Assembly: GCA_018857735.1 (NCBI GenBank)
Contig: JABMCL010001041.1
Span: 62,001-126,000 of the forward strand
Direction: 5' to 3'
Length of the DNA: 64,000 bases
Source: Alviniconcha marisindica
Taxonomy: Eukaryota > Mollusca > Gastropoda > Provannidae
Of the stretch, positions 11,100 to 54,400 are shown piece by piece. The notes beneath the pieces were generated by a model. That model saw only the letters and a program-made list of their open reading frames with translations, was not told where the DNA came from and made no database searches. The position numbers and the translations under genes are program-made. Each line of letters opens with the position of its first letter. Positions within the stretch are counted from its first letter, which is position 1.

Positions 11100-12246
11100 T
11101 GTCTCCAAGCAAGGGGTGTTGGGAGAGTAAATGAAGAATTGTGATGGAACCCAGAGGTGGGGATGTGTAATGTTACATACAGTACACTTAAATATTCACA
11201 CAAAAAATTATGCAAACACACTCAGCACGTCCTACTATCTCCATTTCTCAATGCAGGAGGGGGGAGGGGGGAAACAAATCATGCACTTTTCTGCGGGCAA
11301 AAGCTTCCCAGGAAAAAACAAGTCTTTTTACACTAAACTGTTCCAACTGGCATTTTCTCAAGCATTCCACAGGAAAAGAAATGATATTCACTGGTATCAG
11401 TATGTAAGCAGTTGTTCCAATCAAGACTTGCTTATTATGATGGTGTGTGCAGAATCGTGAAAAGGTTGTCGGACAAGAATCTTAAAGGTCAATGTTGCAC
11501 TACAAGATGATTTTGCTGAGCAGTTCACAAAGGTTGGGTGGTTTTCCTTTTCTTTTTTGCCAATTAGGGAATTGCAAATCTGTGTTCACAGTAACAGCTT
11601 TTAAAATACGGGGGTTGATGCTTCAGCTAAGAAATGAATGCCATACTGTGTGACGCTGGGTCCAACTGCCTGGACACAGCAGTATTCCAGTGGATGCAGC
11701 AGAAGGCACCATGCAGCATTCTACACTGGGAAACGATACAAATGGCTGAATGCAGATGACTAGTCACTGCCATCCAACATCTATGAGGTGTGCACCAAGC
11801 GCCCAGTCTGTGCGACAGCTGCTCATTGCTGTGGACTCGCTAAAAAGCCAGCTACACCCTCTGCTCCCAAGGTCTACATACTGACCACATCATCATCTTT
11901 GATGAGCAGGATGGGACAGATCTAAGCTCTTATCAACCTGAATGCTGGTACGCCTGATTTTAAATGCTGAAAAAAAAAGTATGAGAGAGCAAAGAGGTCT
12001 ATTTCACCCACTGTAGAGTGATTGTCAGAACAAAACAAAGACAGCTCTCATTTCAAGCACGAGAGGTAAAATGAAGCGTAACTCTCAAAAACCACAGATG
12101 TCCAGTCAGCATTTTCCACAACCAGCACAGTCAGCCAAGTCCAAGAGCACGGCCACTTCACTCCAGGTTCAGCTCTACAAAACGATGGTGCTGACTGGTC
12201 TGCTGTTGTGTACCACTGGGAGAGAAAAAGCCAGGACACAATTGTC

Positions 12247-12269
12247 GGGGGGGGGGGGGGGGGGGGGGG
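12247..12269. repeat. Poly-G tract (poly-C in the PKA transcript)
   Basis: 23 consecutive G on the plus strand, inside the inferred PKA 3' UTR, so the mRNA would carry a C run that could bind poly(C)-binding proteins. Confidence 0.9.
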
Positions 12270-13251
12270 AGGGGTACGGGCCCCCACCTGGCAGTGTTTG
12301 CCTCAGCAAAACAGAAATCACATTTACACAGTTGACACATGCACGAAGAAACAAGCTCGCTCACTCTCTCTCTCACACACATGCAACAGAACTCATTATG
12401 TCATTATATCAACACAACCAACACTATGTACAAGAAAACGATAAGTTTTCCATTTCAGGTAGTGTAGATAAACAGAAAAAGGTGAGAAATGGTTGGTGAT
12501 GAAGATAGAAGCATGTTCAATGACAAGTGCATGCACACTGCAACAAGCATTCCTTTTTTTTTTTCCTTCTTTTTTTATCTTTTTTTTATACACACTGCAG
12601 TTCACAGATTCTCTTAACTACAGAGGGGGATGGGTGAGTTTACCAGAACATGAGGCAGATTGCAAGCTGTTTTGGTAGAAAACAATGGACAAAATACACA
12701 GATCATGTGCCTTCTCTTTCATCTCCAAAATCTTACAGCGTTGACACAACGTAGAAATCCAACAAACTGGCTGAAATTCGTCCAAAAAAGGCCAGTTGAG
12801 CAAGTGTCTAGCAAAAGAATTTGCCATGTGACTAGCGCTCTTTTCCCCCTTTTCTTGCCCCTTGCACTTTGTACTCTCCGTGATCTTGGGTACGACTTGG
12901 CTGGAGCTTTACACACAAACAGCTGGTGATCTGGGCACAGAAAACAACGCTCAAGCTCCATCATGCCACTGCCCTGACGACAAAGAGTTGAAGCAGCCAA
13001 CACAAGTCTTATACATCCTTGCAAAGGAAGAGTGTAGGTGCAAATGTGCGGCAAGTTCTTTTCCTCATTTAACCCCAGCTTTTTCAGAGGCCTGGCGGAG
13101 AAGCACAATTCCTGGAGATGGCTCTTTCTTCCGCCGGGTGAAACCAAAAGAAAAATAAATAAGGTAAAACTGTCAGGCCTCACAGACTGGCGCCACAGGT
13201 TTGCAGGAAAGCAACAGGTCACATTACAGCCTCCTAGGTGTGTGTGGAGTC

Positions 13252-43999
<30,748 letters not shown>

Positions 44000-44650
44000 A
44001 TCCTTCGAATATCAAATAATCCACTATGCAACGAAAACACTGTGTCTAAACCATAAATACAAAATACTCCAAAGATCCGTGACAAAAATATCAACCGCAA
44101 GTATCGTCTGTCCACTTCGTTCTACCTACAGTAATGCCATGGAAATTCGTCCGAGATCGATTCAGTCAGCTATCACTTTTCACTAAATCGACATACACAG
44201 AGATGTATTATGAATCAGCCAAACCTATAAAAACCATCAGCTACTTGTAATATCTAAATCAAAAAGCAACGAAACTAAACATTGACGGCTTATTTTCCTT
44301 CGCGCAGTATCTAGCGTTTGTGCTCCGACCAGTGTGGCATTGTGGGATACAAGGTCGTAAACATTGACCCGGTGGAAGCGCTGCGGGCGTTGCGTTCAGT
44401 TGGTTCAGTTCAGCCTAGCAAGCACACGCGGTGTAGTAAGACGAAAAGAAGTCAGCTGGGATCGACTGAAAATATAAACGAACACTGCGGACAAAAAAAA
44501 CGATTGTACTTCTCCACCCAGTAAGGACAGAAAGAAAGAAAACGGTTCAACATCGAACGCACGACTCGGCAAACTACTGAGGTCGCAGTGAAGCCGTGTA
44601 TAGTACCTCCCATTCATTCAGTGAAGTGATTGAGAGGCCAAGCCATCATT
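44000..44650 (-). promoter_or_regulatory. Likely 5' UTR and promoter region of PKA exon 1
   Basis: Immediately upstream of the exon 1 start codon, free of repeats, and with more CpG than the gene body (44280-44600). No TATA box or full CRE was seen on the gene strand, so the transcription start is not placed. Confidence 0.35.
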
Positions 44651-45164
44651 GTCTAGCGATGTCAGGGTTGTGGTGGCTGAAAACAGAGGCTGGGGAGAGC
44701 GGAGAAGGGGGAAGTGTTTAAGCAAAGCGATTTTAAGCAACATCGCAGGCCCCGTTGACGGGAATAAAAGATCAAAACACACAAAAAGGTTGAAAAGACC
44801 GCTAGTTTATTATGACAAAACACAACATGTGAATTTTTAGGGTAAACCCCTTTTTCAAGCTACAACAGTTAATTAACCGCTACAAAACAACACTTCAACA
44901 ACCGTTTAACCGGCTCTTGTTTAAGCGTTCTTTTGCAGCTTCACAAAGGGGCTTACCCTGAAAATTCACACAAGTGTGTTTTGTCAGACTTCTTTCTTTT
45001 AACTGAAAAAATCTTTCAGTGTTTAGGTAAAATTAAAATGCACATGCATCTACGTTTTGTGGCCAGCGTTTCGCGGTTCGTTCCTCTAGGCAGACAACGC
45101 GTATTTGAAACCAAAAACAAACATTAGACTACTTGAAACAACATACACCGAAAAGCGGCACGTG

Positions 45165-45210
45165 CGTGTGCACGCACGCCGCCGCACGCACGCACGCACG
45201 CGCGCGCGCA

Positions 45211-45262
<52 letters not shown>

Positions 45263-45282
45263 ACACACACACACCATCATCA
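45165..45282. repeat. ACGC then CA compound microsatellite
   Basis: (ACGC)n, then (GC)n, then (CA)n over about 60 nt, followed by (ATC)n. Confidence 0.95.
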
Positions 45283-45391
45283 TCATCATCATATAATCAT
45301 CGCCGCCGGCTTAGACGTGTGGCCTGCGATTCAGTGACTGCCGGTCAGTCAAGGGGGCAATGGCAACACTTCAAGAGCTCAATGATGATGA

Positions 45392-45570
45392 AGTGATGCT
45401 TAATGTCCTCAGATGTCAGTTGACATATTAGGGACAAGTTGTGACCAATGCCGAAGCACGGTGCAATAATTCTTTACGTCCACAGAAACCAGAAGGCTCG
45501 TTAGGACGGACAGTCCAGGACGGCCACCTCGACTCTCACACAGCTCCTGAACTATGCAAGAGCTCAATAA
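45392..45570 (+). repeat. Dispersed repeat copy 1
   Basis: Carries the family words GACCAATGCCGAAGCACGGT, TTTACGTCCACAGAAACC, GGCTCGTTAGGACGGACAG and CACACAGCTCCTGAACTATG. Confidence 0.7.
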
Positions 45571-46036
45571 GCCACGGTCGGTTTTTGACAAGCTGACTCA
45601 CTGAGTCGTGGCCTGTCTGACCACCCCAGGAAACGAATAGTTAGTTACTCCGTCCGAACGGAGACACTACACTACACTATGGTATCACTGTCCCGGCGAA
45701 GGAGACTGCGATCGGCTTCGCACGGTGTGTAGGCCTGCGTGTTGCTGTACGTGTGTGTGAGCGTGACGGTCGTACTCTTCAACTTGGTCGGCAAGACTCA
45801 GTTTGGCAGCGTAACTCATATAGCCGTAATATATGTGGAGATGCTAGTACTTGTTGCTTTTTGTCCATTTTTGTCATACCAGTCAGTCAATGACACCACG
45901 CCGGTCACTAGAGCCTGACACTTTCACGCTAGCGGCCATTCGACGGCCCCTTACCAACTTCACCCAGTTCAAGCTCACACGGCAATATCTCCGCTAAGCA
46001 ACATTGTCCATCGCCCCTGTCAGTCTATACAGTGTC

Positions 46037-46222
<186 letters not shown>

Positions 46223-47210
46223 CTTTTGCATAGTTACGTTTGAACCCTTGTCTACACTGTTATGTGTTCGCCGCTTTTTCTTTCTTTTTTCTTACATACA
46301 TTTTTATTGCTGATAACAGTTCCATCTCGATGTACGTTATGTGTGTTCTACTATGCTTGTTCAGCGCTTTGAGCCGCAGGGGAGGCGCTTTACAAATTTC
46401 CGGGCCATTATTATTATTAAGACTGAAAACAGTATCGCGTCTTCTTGTCCGGCACCATGGTTCTCGCAGTCCAAACTCTGTTTCACTTGTGGCTGTATCA
46501 TGCCTGTACTGCCATGTTCGTGAACACAAAGCGACTATTTAACCGTTTTAGTCCCGGTACCGTATTCTGATAATTTGGCCTGGCTCTGCAGCTACTAAAT
46601 AGCTCTGGTTTGAACAATGTTGAGCGGCAAACTGAGACTGAATTCATACCACTGACACTGCCATTTTTGACTGTCAGCGAGCCCGAAAATGCACGTTTTC
46701 TGTTCACCACGTGAACAGAGTTCAATGGGTGATGTCAATCTTAAAACTTACCAGGTCACGAGGGCATTTGAAGGAAGCAATTCGGTGGAAGTTTGTGCGA
46801 AAATGGATTAACTACACGAGGGCAGGTGTAAAACATTTGCCAGTATGATTATTTAGATTGAGTCGAAAATTAACTGCACAACCTCTTCGAAGCTTCCCGG
46901 TCAACATTTTAAGGGTGGTATTTACAGTAACCCGATCCCAGAATTAGTGCGGGTACGGCCACAAAAAGCCTATATCTTTGGCCGGTACACCCTAACGGCT
47001 ACTTCATTTTTCCTCGGCTAGACTCGTTGGATTCAGGTACTCGACATCTGTACACCTTAACGTTTAACAAATCTAACGAACAACCGAAAAGCCCACTCTC
47101 GCCTAAGGCGGTTTTGTTGTTGTTGTTGCAGTTGTCGATGATTACAATTATTTACACAGATTGTATGAAGGCAGACTGTCATATTTCTCCGTCAGTCCTA
47201 TTTTCTCTCC

Positions 47211-47280
47211 CCCCCCCCCCCCCTCCCCCCTTCTCCTCCCTCCCCCCCCCCCCCTCCCCCCTTCTCCTCCCTCCCTTCCC
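47211..47280. repeat. Duplicated C/T-rich tract
   Basis: C run followed by TCCCCCCTTCTCCTCCCTCC occurs twice in tandem. Confidence 0.85.
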
Positions 47281-47510
47281 CATTCACTAACAAAGCAGCA
47301 GGTGACAATCTATTTCGGTCTCTACCTGCCGGCAATGTGTACCCGAGTTGTGTAAAGGTGAACGCTCGCGAGCGTTTAACAGTTTCGCTCAAGCAACCTG
47401 TGGTTTGTCTGATTCACGGTTCTGTGACGTTCGCGAATACAGTTTGGTAGTGATTCGCGGCATGACGAAGACACCGGACAAAATCGGGAAAATCGAGGAA
47501 GTGCACGAGT

Positions 47511-47533
47511 CCCCCCCCCCCCCCCCCCCCCCC
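47511..47533. repeat. Poly-C tract
   Basis: 23 C, followed 30 nt later by a (GT)n-G run. Confidence 0.95.
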
Positions 47534-47957
47534 GACCCGGCAAAAAAAATATAAAAAAATGTGTGTGTGTGTGTGTTGGGGGGGGGGGGGCTCGCTCAGC
47601 TAAAGGAAAACAAACAAATAAACAAGAATTGGACGACTTTCTGCGCATTCTTTCCCCTGATATTAATTAGAAATGTGGAAAGTGGAGCCGCCAGTGAACA
47701 GCGAGTGCACGTTCCAAGACGGACACTCAGTTGGGAGTTTGCGGCTACCGAGGTGTGTTTGCAAATGCCTGGGGTTGTCTTTTGTACTGTGGCTGACAGG
47801 ATAATAGCAATCCCATCGCTAACTAACTATTCCCATTCCGACCCACCACTGACGACACAACTCTACCGTTAGATTCTACACCCTGTGCTTCCGAGGGGGC
47901 TTGTGTTAATGGCTACCACAGTATATATTATATACATCTAAAACGAGACCGCTATCC

Positions 47958-48240
47958 GCTAGAGCTCGGGAGCTGTGTGAAAGTCAAGGTGGCCGTCCTG
48001 GGTTCCCCGTCCTTAATAGTCCTTATGGTCTCTGTGGACGTAAAGCAACATTGAACTAAAACTGAGTTCACCAGAGCTCAGGAGATGTGTGAAAGTCGAG
48101 GTGGGCGTCCTGGGTTCCCCGTCACTAATAGTCCTTATTTGTGTTCTCTGGGATCCCCGTCCCTAACAGTCCTTATTTATGTTCTCTGGGATCCTCGTCC
48201 CTAATAGTCCTCATGGTCTCTGTGGGCGTAAAGCAACACC
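47958..48240 (-). repeat. Dispersed repeat, inverted copies
   Basis: Two or three partial units reading GAGCTGTGTGAAAGTCAAGG, GGCCGTCCTGGGTTCCCCGT and GTCTCTGTGGACGTAAAGCA, the reverse complement of the family at 45392 and 49755. Confidence 0.65.
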
Positions 48241-48900
48241 CAGCAACAATGTTGTCCGCTAAATCGTCACCTAAAAATACACAAGGGCGCTTGGCCAAAA
48301 ACATCACCTTCAACACAAGTTACACACCACCATTGCACAAGTAACTCCACCGCCAGATACCTGGATGCTGCAACTTACTCAACAGACACAGTATACAGAT
48401 ACAAAGACGTGGATTTTGACGCCATTTTGAAAACGCAGCTCGTTTGATCAAACACCACGGCTGCAGCTCGTCGAGAACGAAACCGTCCCGTGGTCGACAA
48501 AACTAAAGGCCGCGGTGACGTTCTCCTTGAGCAACGAATGGCTATCACCTTCCTGACGATGACTTGTGTCTAATCGAAACTGCTGATAGCCCTTCCCTTT
48601 TTGCGACCAGTCTAATTATAAATCATAGGCACATGACATCGGCTACGATTATTTTGCGGGGGCAGTAACAACTTTCAGTACGATCAGTCTTTGTAATCCG
48701 GTCATGTGCCTGTGTTATAAATATACCACGGAGGTGACAAGCGACCTCGCCGTGCGACGGTTGGCCTGTCCCTTGGCGGAGACTTGCGGTTGATAGACAC
48801 GGTGACTTTGAGAAATGAACAGCCGGATAGCACGAGTTCACACCACGCGCGCGCACATACAGCACAAGACAAGGCGCACACACAGCACAAGGCAGACAAG

Positions 48901-48901
48901 T

Positions 48902-48939
<38 letters not shown>

Positions 48940-48948
48940 GTACACACG

Positions 48949-48981
<33 letters not shown>

Positions 48982-49033
48982 GCCGCATGCCACACACGCA
49001 CAGCACACACACTACAGCACCACCACACACCAC

Positions 49034-49081
<48 letters not shown>
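48901..49081. repeat. CA-rich compound microsatellite
   Basis: Three CA blocks separated by short ACGC/CAGC interruptions; the even period creates long Thr/His and Val/Cys shadow frames. Confidence 0.95.
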
Positions 49082-49083
<2 letters not shown>

Positions 49084-49125
49084 GCGCCACCCATCTGTCC
49101 TTTGCGGTTTTGCTGGACCCAGACT

Positions 49126-49430
49126 ATTTCATTGTAATTTCGCCGACTTGTTTTGAGTGTTTGCTTTACGTCCACAGAAACCGTAGGACTGTGTGGGACC
49201 AATTGAGACAACCACCTTGACTTTCCACAGCTCCTGAACTCTGGGTTCTTGCCGCCATGATGATGATGATGTAGAGCTTTATGTCCTCTCAGATGATTGG
49301 ACATAATTATGGATAAACGCTGTGACCAATGCGTGAGCAGGGTTGCTTTACGCCCATCCACAGAAACCGTAAGGCTCTTTGGGGATGGAAAGCCCAGGAC
49401 GGCCACCTAGACTTTCACCCAGCTGAGCTC
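49126..49430 (+). repeat. Dispersed repeat copies 2 and 3
   Basis: A partial copy (about 49126-49245) and a fuller copy (49268-49430) with TTTACG(C/T)CCACAGAAACCGTA and CCAGGACGGCCACCTAGACT. Confidence 0.65.
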
Positions 49431-49449
49431 TGTTTATTTTAGTAAGTAA

Positions 49450-49732
49450 GTAAAGTATGGTGCTTAACGTCCATAAACCGTAAGGCTTATGAAGGGGGAA
49501 AGAGTATGGAGGTGAGGAAAGACTATATACCTATCGCTACACCACCACCAGAATGGTTCCTGCATTAAGATGGGCGAGGATGAGAGCCATTATAATGTTT
49601 CAGTAGGAAGTGATGGACAAAAGTCACAAGACAGTGTACACAAATACAACCTTTTTTGAAGAAAGGAGAATGACGGTATCGAATCAAGGTCCTTCTGCAT
49701 ACTTGCCTTACCGCTAGGCCAAACCGGCTCAC
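49450..49732 (-). mobile_element. tRNA-derived SINE
   Basis: On the minus strand the head at 49732 reads GAGCCGGTTTGGCCTAGCGG (box A-like TGGCCTAGCGGTAAGG), then box B-like GATTCGATACC about 40 nt later. The body to about 49450 contains CATTATAATGGCTCTCATCC. The acceptor stem does not close, so it is not called as a tRNA gene. Confidence 0.55.
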
Positions 49733-49754
49733 TCTGTGTATTTTAGGTAGGCGG

Positions 49755-49925
49755 GTAGTGTTGGCAATGTCACTCAGATGTCAGCTGGCATGTGGGACTT
49801 GGCTGAGACCAATGCCGAAGCATGGTTCAATATAGCTTTATGTCCACGGAAACCAGAAGGCTCGTTAGGACGGACAGCCCAGGACGGCCACCTCGACTCT
49901 CACACAGCTCCTGAACTATGGCTGT
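49755..49925 (+). repeat. Dispersed repeat copy 4
   Basis: GACCAATGCCGAAGCATGGT, GTCCACGGAAACCAGAAGGC, GGACGGCCACCTCGACTCTC and GCTCCTGAACTATG; closest to copy 1. Confidence 0.7.
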
Positions 49926-50329
49926 ATATTTTCTGTTTCCCACAGAGATTATAGGGCCCGGTTTCACGGTTCACTGAACAGGGGACTAAAGGGCACCATG
50001 GGTAATTTATAAGGGGGGAGTATGACAGTCGTTAATGTACAGGAATAGAAAGGGACACGAGGCTCTAGACATGATTTACTTGGTACGTCTGAATGTGGCC
50101 AGGCCCAGTTTGGTTCAGACGATTGCTGGCAAAAAGATATATTTGACTTCATCGGTTTGGTTTCCTAAAATTACACTGTCAGTAATTAGGACACGTGCCT
50201 ACACGGAGCCGACACAGAAACACGTGCGGCGGTTCCCCCAAACTCTCCCCGAAAAACACAGGAAACCGCCAAAGCATTACGTTTTTTTGTTTTTGGGGGC
50301 CGGTTTTGGTGCGGCATGACCAAAAAAAA

Positions 50330-50331
<2 letters not shown>

Positions 50332-50367
<36 letters not shown>
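50332..50367. repeat. GA microsatellite
   Basis: (GA)18 on the plus strand. Confidence 0.95.
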
Positions 50368-50373
<6 letters not shown>

Positions 50374-50559
50374 GGGCTGACAAAACAGTCATAAACCTAC
50401 GTTACCCGCTACACGTAATTAGTCGTGCAGTTCCTTCGCGTGTGTCACACGCACACAACAAAGCGAATTCTCAGTGTCGAAAACCTCGCGACCCACCCAC
50501 GCAAACGGTCTGCGAGTGAAGGGGAAGGTCACGCAAGATCTAGACTCGCCGGGACTCAC

Positions 50560-51448
50560 CATCAAACTTCCTCAGCTCGGGAAGGTGAAGGTCGTTCCCG
50601 TTCTGGTCACGTGCGCTCTTGTCCCCGTGCTTTCCACGTGCGGAACGGCGGCTACAGCTGCTGGCGTTGCCGGACACGCGTTCTTGGGCGATCGGAGGCA
50701 ACACGTCGCCGACCGTGTGGAGGAAGTGGTGGTGGTGGTGGTGGCGGTGCCTGCGACAATCCTGATGCTGACTGCGGTGGTCTCGAGTCTCGTAGCTTCT
50801 GTTGTGGTGATCCACGGTATCTTGGCGCTGGTGGTCTCGAGTGTGGTGGTGCTGGCGGTCTTGATGAGTATCCGCGTAGTGCTGGTGGTCTCGAGTGTCG
50901 TCGTGCTGGCGGTCTTGATGAGTATCCGCGCAGTGCTGGTGGTCTCGAGTGTCGTCGTGCTGCTGTTGATCTCGAGTATCGTGGCGTTGGTGATCTCGGG
51001 TATCGGTGTGCTGGCCATGTCGAGCATCCACGTGGTGCTGGTGGTCTCGAGCATCGTAGTACTGGCGGTCTCGAGTATTTGCGTACTGCTGGTGGTTTCG
51101 GGCATCGTAGTACTTGTAGTCTCGAGTATCGTAGTGCTGGCGGTCTCGGGTATCATTGTGCTGGTCTCGGGTGTCCTGGTGGTGGTCTCGAACGTCATGG
51201 TGAGGGCCTCGAGCGTCATGGTAGTGGTCGCGAGTGTCACGCTGGTTGTCATGAGTGTCACGCTGGTGGTCTCGGGCGTCCTGGTGGTGGTCGCGGACGT
51301 CAAGGTGGTGGTCGCGAGCGTCCTGGTGGTGGTCTCGGGCATCGGCGTGGTGCTGGTGGACACTACTGCCCGCCTGATCTTCGTGGTGACCATGCCTCTC
51401 CTTCTTCCTCTTGTCCCCATTCTTCTTCATCTTGTGAAGGAAATTCAT
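50560..51448 (-). CDS. His/Asp/Arg-rich repeat-protein exon; candidate alternative first exon of the PKA gene
   Basis: An open frame of 296 codons plus one base. It starts MNFLHKMKKNGDKRKKERHG (favourable GAT ATG context; in-frame TGA six codons upstream) and ends LHLPELRKFD at a G|GTGAGT donor. Residues about 25-215 are some 30 irregular repeats of (A/T)RDH(H/Q)x(D/H), then H-rich runs; residues about 215-296 are non-repetitive and basic. Several other frames are also open because the repeat period is a multiple of three. This frame is preferred because unit-to-unit differences fall largely at its third positions (GAC/GAT, CGA/CGC, ACC/ACT, GCC/GCT, CAC/CAT) and because of the donor. The product is likely disordered and may bind metal; function unknown. 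The donor leaves phase 1, like PKA exon 1, and no other compatible downstream exon was seen before PKA exon 2 (39894). Confidence 0.5.
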
Positions 51449-54400
51449 ATCGACTCCGGCCAGTCAGCAGAACCTCGGGTACACTACAGCTGGTGCTTTG
51501 GCTCCCCCAGCGATATACACAGATTCAAAACGCTGGGAAGCACTCTTCCCTGGTATCTGCCCGTCTTTCAGACTTAAGTACGTTTCAAGCACTCGACTGG
51601 AGAGAAGAGAGCAAAATCTGTGGTAGGTTTCAGAGACAAGCAGTCTGTCCACTGGGCTTCGGAAGGCAGAAAATTAATGCCGGATTCCCAGAAGACAAAA
51701 ATCCTGATGCCGGATCAAGTTTTAGAAAACGGAAGTCTTGGGATGGGATGCCAGATTTTCAGTGGAGGAGGCACATGCAGAAATCGCTTCCCAAAGAAGT
51801 TGGACCCGCGCTTCTGTACATAGTAATTATATTCAGACTACTGTTATTGAGCCCCTCTCTGCCTCACGATGCTACCGCATGCACACCACTGAGCTAAGAA
51901 GGTACAGGACGAAAAGGTACAGGCTGTGCACTTTTTAACGACAGGCCATGCAGTTTAAGTCAACAGTCCAAAACAAATGTTTGCTTTTTACAACTCCTTG
52001 TTATCTCATCACCATTCGTTTTGCTGGGTTTTTAAAGTCTATATCTGAGACTTTCATGTGTATAACTTGATGTTACGGCTGTACTTAAAATATAAGCCGT
52101 TTGGCTTGTTGCGCAAGCTAAACTGTTCTGTATTATGAATGTGCTGCTGCACTACGAATAACTTTGGTTTAAACCCAAGGTTTTTAGCCCCAGATCCAAA
52201 AGTTCACACAAGATGCTGTACTCCTCCGCTGTACTGTGCCAAATGTTTCTTGCGCCAAGGTGACAGCACAGACTGACGAAGCTGAACTGCCTCTGAAAAC
52301 ATCCAGCATGCAGACGTGGCTTATCTCGGCGTGGCCACCCAACACAGAGGACAAGACAAACTTGGAGGACAGTCAGTGACGAGCGAGAGAAGAGTCAAGG
52401 CGATACCGCAGCGCCTAGGTTGCACAAGAAGGAAGACAGAAGCAAACTGAATTTTTAACATCGCCCTCAAATCCGTCACGGCCTCAGAATGACACCCCTT
52501 AACAGGAGAGAACCACCCAGAATAGTCCCCCTACCCTGCGGTCTGTTCTTGGACATGGACGACACTCCATAACAGTGGACGACAAGAACCACCCAATATA
52601 GTCCCCCTACCCTGCGGTCTGTTCTTGGACATGGACGACACTCCTTAACAGTGGACGACGAGAACCACCCCAGACTAGTTCCCCTACCCTGGGTCTGTTC
52701 TTGGACATGAACGTCTTGTTTGTGGAACACGAAAGACGCGGAGCTAGTGAAGAGCTCTATCTGTGCTTTCTCTGGACGACCATGTCCCGTACTCCCTCCA
52801 GTGCGTTTACACAGTTAGTTGTCGGGTTTTAACAACCGGTCAACCGCACAGTCACTGGGTCTCCTCCGGACGAGTGTCTTTATCGCTTCAGGTTTTGTTG
52901 TTGTTGTTGTTTTCCGTTCGGAATAAGCACAACTGCTACCATGCGTACAAATCCACACTGCTCTAGCTTTTTAATCGCTGTCTTGAATACAGCGTGGCAG
53001 TCAACCTGAAGTTGAGGCTTTTACACACAAAGTGTCTCTAGTGTCCTTTCATTCACTAGCCACCGGACAAAGTTCTGGTGCACACATTTTTTACAACCCG
53101 TGTGGTACAAACAGCTGTTGACGTCTACATCTCGGAAAGACGACACTGAAGCAACACGAGGTGTGGCATATACTACTGCCAAAATTCAGTTGAACAGCGC
53201 GCCACTAGCACTACGCACATCACGTGGCCTCCAGGTCCGCTTTTGACCCGTTACATCACACCACACCGAGAACTGTGCCACTGACTTCACACTCGTCAAG
53301 TCCTGACCCATGCCATCGCGTGGACCGTCCGGGCCCCCATGCACCCACCACGTGAACCTCGTGGTCCTTTTGGAGCAGCTGCACCACACCAACCGTACCG
53401 GGCCGTGGCTTAACTGGTGCAGAACAAGTCTTAAGCGTGGGTTCCAGCCTTGTGGACCACCCCAAACCAGTCCCGGACTCCGCCAGGCGTTAATCCTCGT
53501 CGACCTGCAGCTGGGATGTAAGGGGTCCAGTCCTGCACGCGCGATAATCCCTTTAGGCTTTAATCTTAGCTGGCGCCCTGATTCCGTCAGTATATCTCTC
53601 CTTTGTCGATGCTGCACCTCTCCTTCGTCGATGTTGCACCTCTTCCCCTATGTGGTTGACTGGGCTCAAAAGCCCCAACTAATTAACTAACTAACTGTAC
53701 TTCTTCCATCTACAGCGGCCAGTTTCAAAAGGTTCAAAGCACACGGCATCAAATCCTTCTTTCACTATGATAGCCGCTTCGTCTGCTATTGTCCAAGGCG
53801 TTCGAAACCAGGCGGTGGTATAACTGACGGGCTCGAAGCGAGTTGAGTTTAAAGGAGCAAGCCAATTAACCCATAAAGCAAGACAATACTAATGGACACG
53901 ATGAGCCAGAATTCTGTCTCTACAGATGAATTTTTGTTGTTGTTGTTCGCAGTCGGCTGTTTCAAAACAATTCCGTCAACAAAATAAAAACCACAAAATC
54001 GACCCCACCCCTAAAAACAAAGACAACAACGAACAAATCTAAGGGGGACTGCTGTTATTCAATTCGAAAAGTGCTGCAGTCTTCCCCGATAGCACTGTTT
54101 TGGGTTGTTGGCGACGTCGTTGCTGATTCGACAGCTCAGTCAACCATGGGCCGAGAAAAGCAGCTATGTAACATTAAATATACTGAGACGTTCATAAAGA
54201 ATGACAGTTCGATGACTGCCCCATTAAGACCCGAATAGACGCCTTTCTGCCCGATTTAGTAATGCACATAATCACGTGAGTCATTAAACCCAAGTAAAAC
54301 TGGGTTCAATGGGTTCAAAGCTAGCCGCCAGAAGCTGGATTCCAAATACCGCAGTGCTAGGTATCCAGTACTAGACAAGTCTGAAAAATGTCTCCACTGG

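Larger units (their letters stand above)
11057..13251 (-). other. Probable 3' UTR of the PKA catalytic gene
   Basis: Follows the TGA at 13252-13254 without further coding similarity. It contains a 23-nt C run (seen as G on the plus strand at 12247-12269) and a plus-strand T-rich patch at 12555-12588. Minus-strand frames here (for example 12719-13279) are shadows. Confidence 0.45.

Noticed and set aside
44318..44524. Possible divergent first exon on the plus strand
   Set aside because: A 68-codon frame near the PKA promoter with a GTAAGG nearby at 44522, but no downstream exon and no recognisable product.
48702..49406. 234-codon minus-strand frame
   Set aside because: Its core is a CA microsatellite read as Val/Cys; the flanks are dispersed repeats.
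51840..51895. tRNA-like sequence on the minus strand
   Set aside because: Box A word TTAGCTCAGTGGT is present but no box B or cloverleaf follows.
53186..53617. 143-codon minus-strand frame
   Set aside because: Non-repetitive but with no recognisable motif or splice sites, and a plus-strand frame of 126 codons covers the same bases. Possibly part of an old interspersed repeat.
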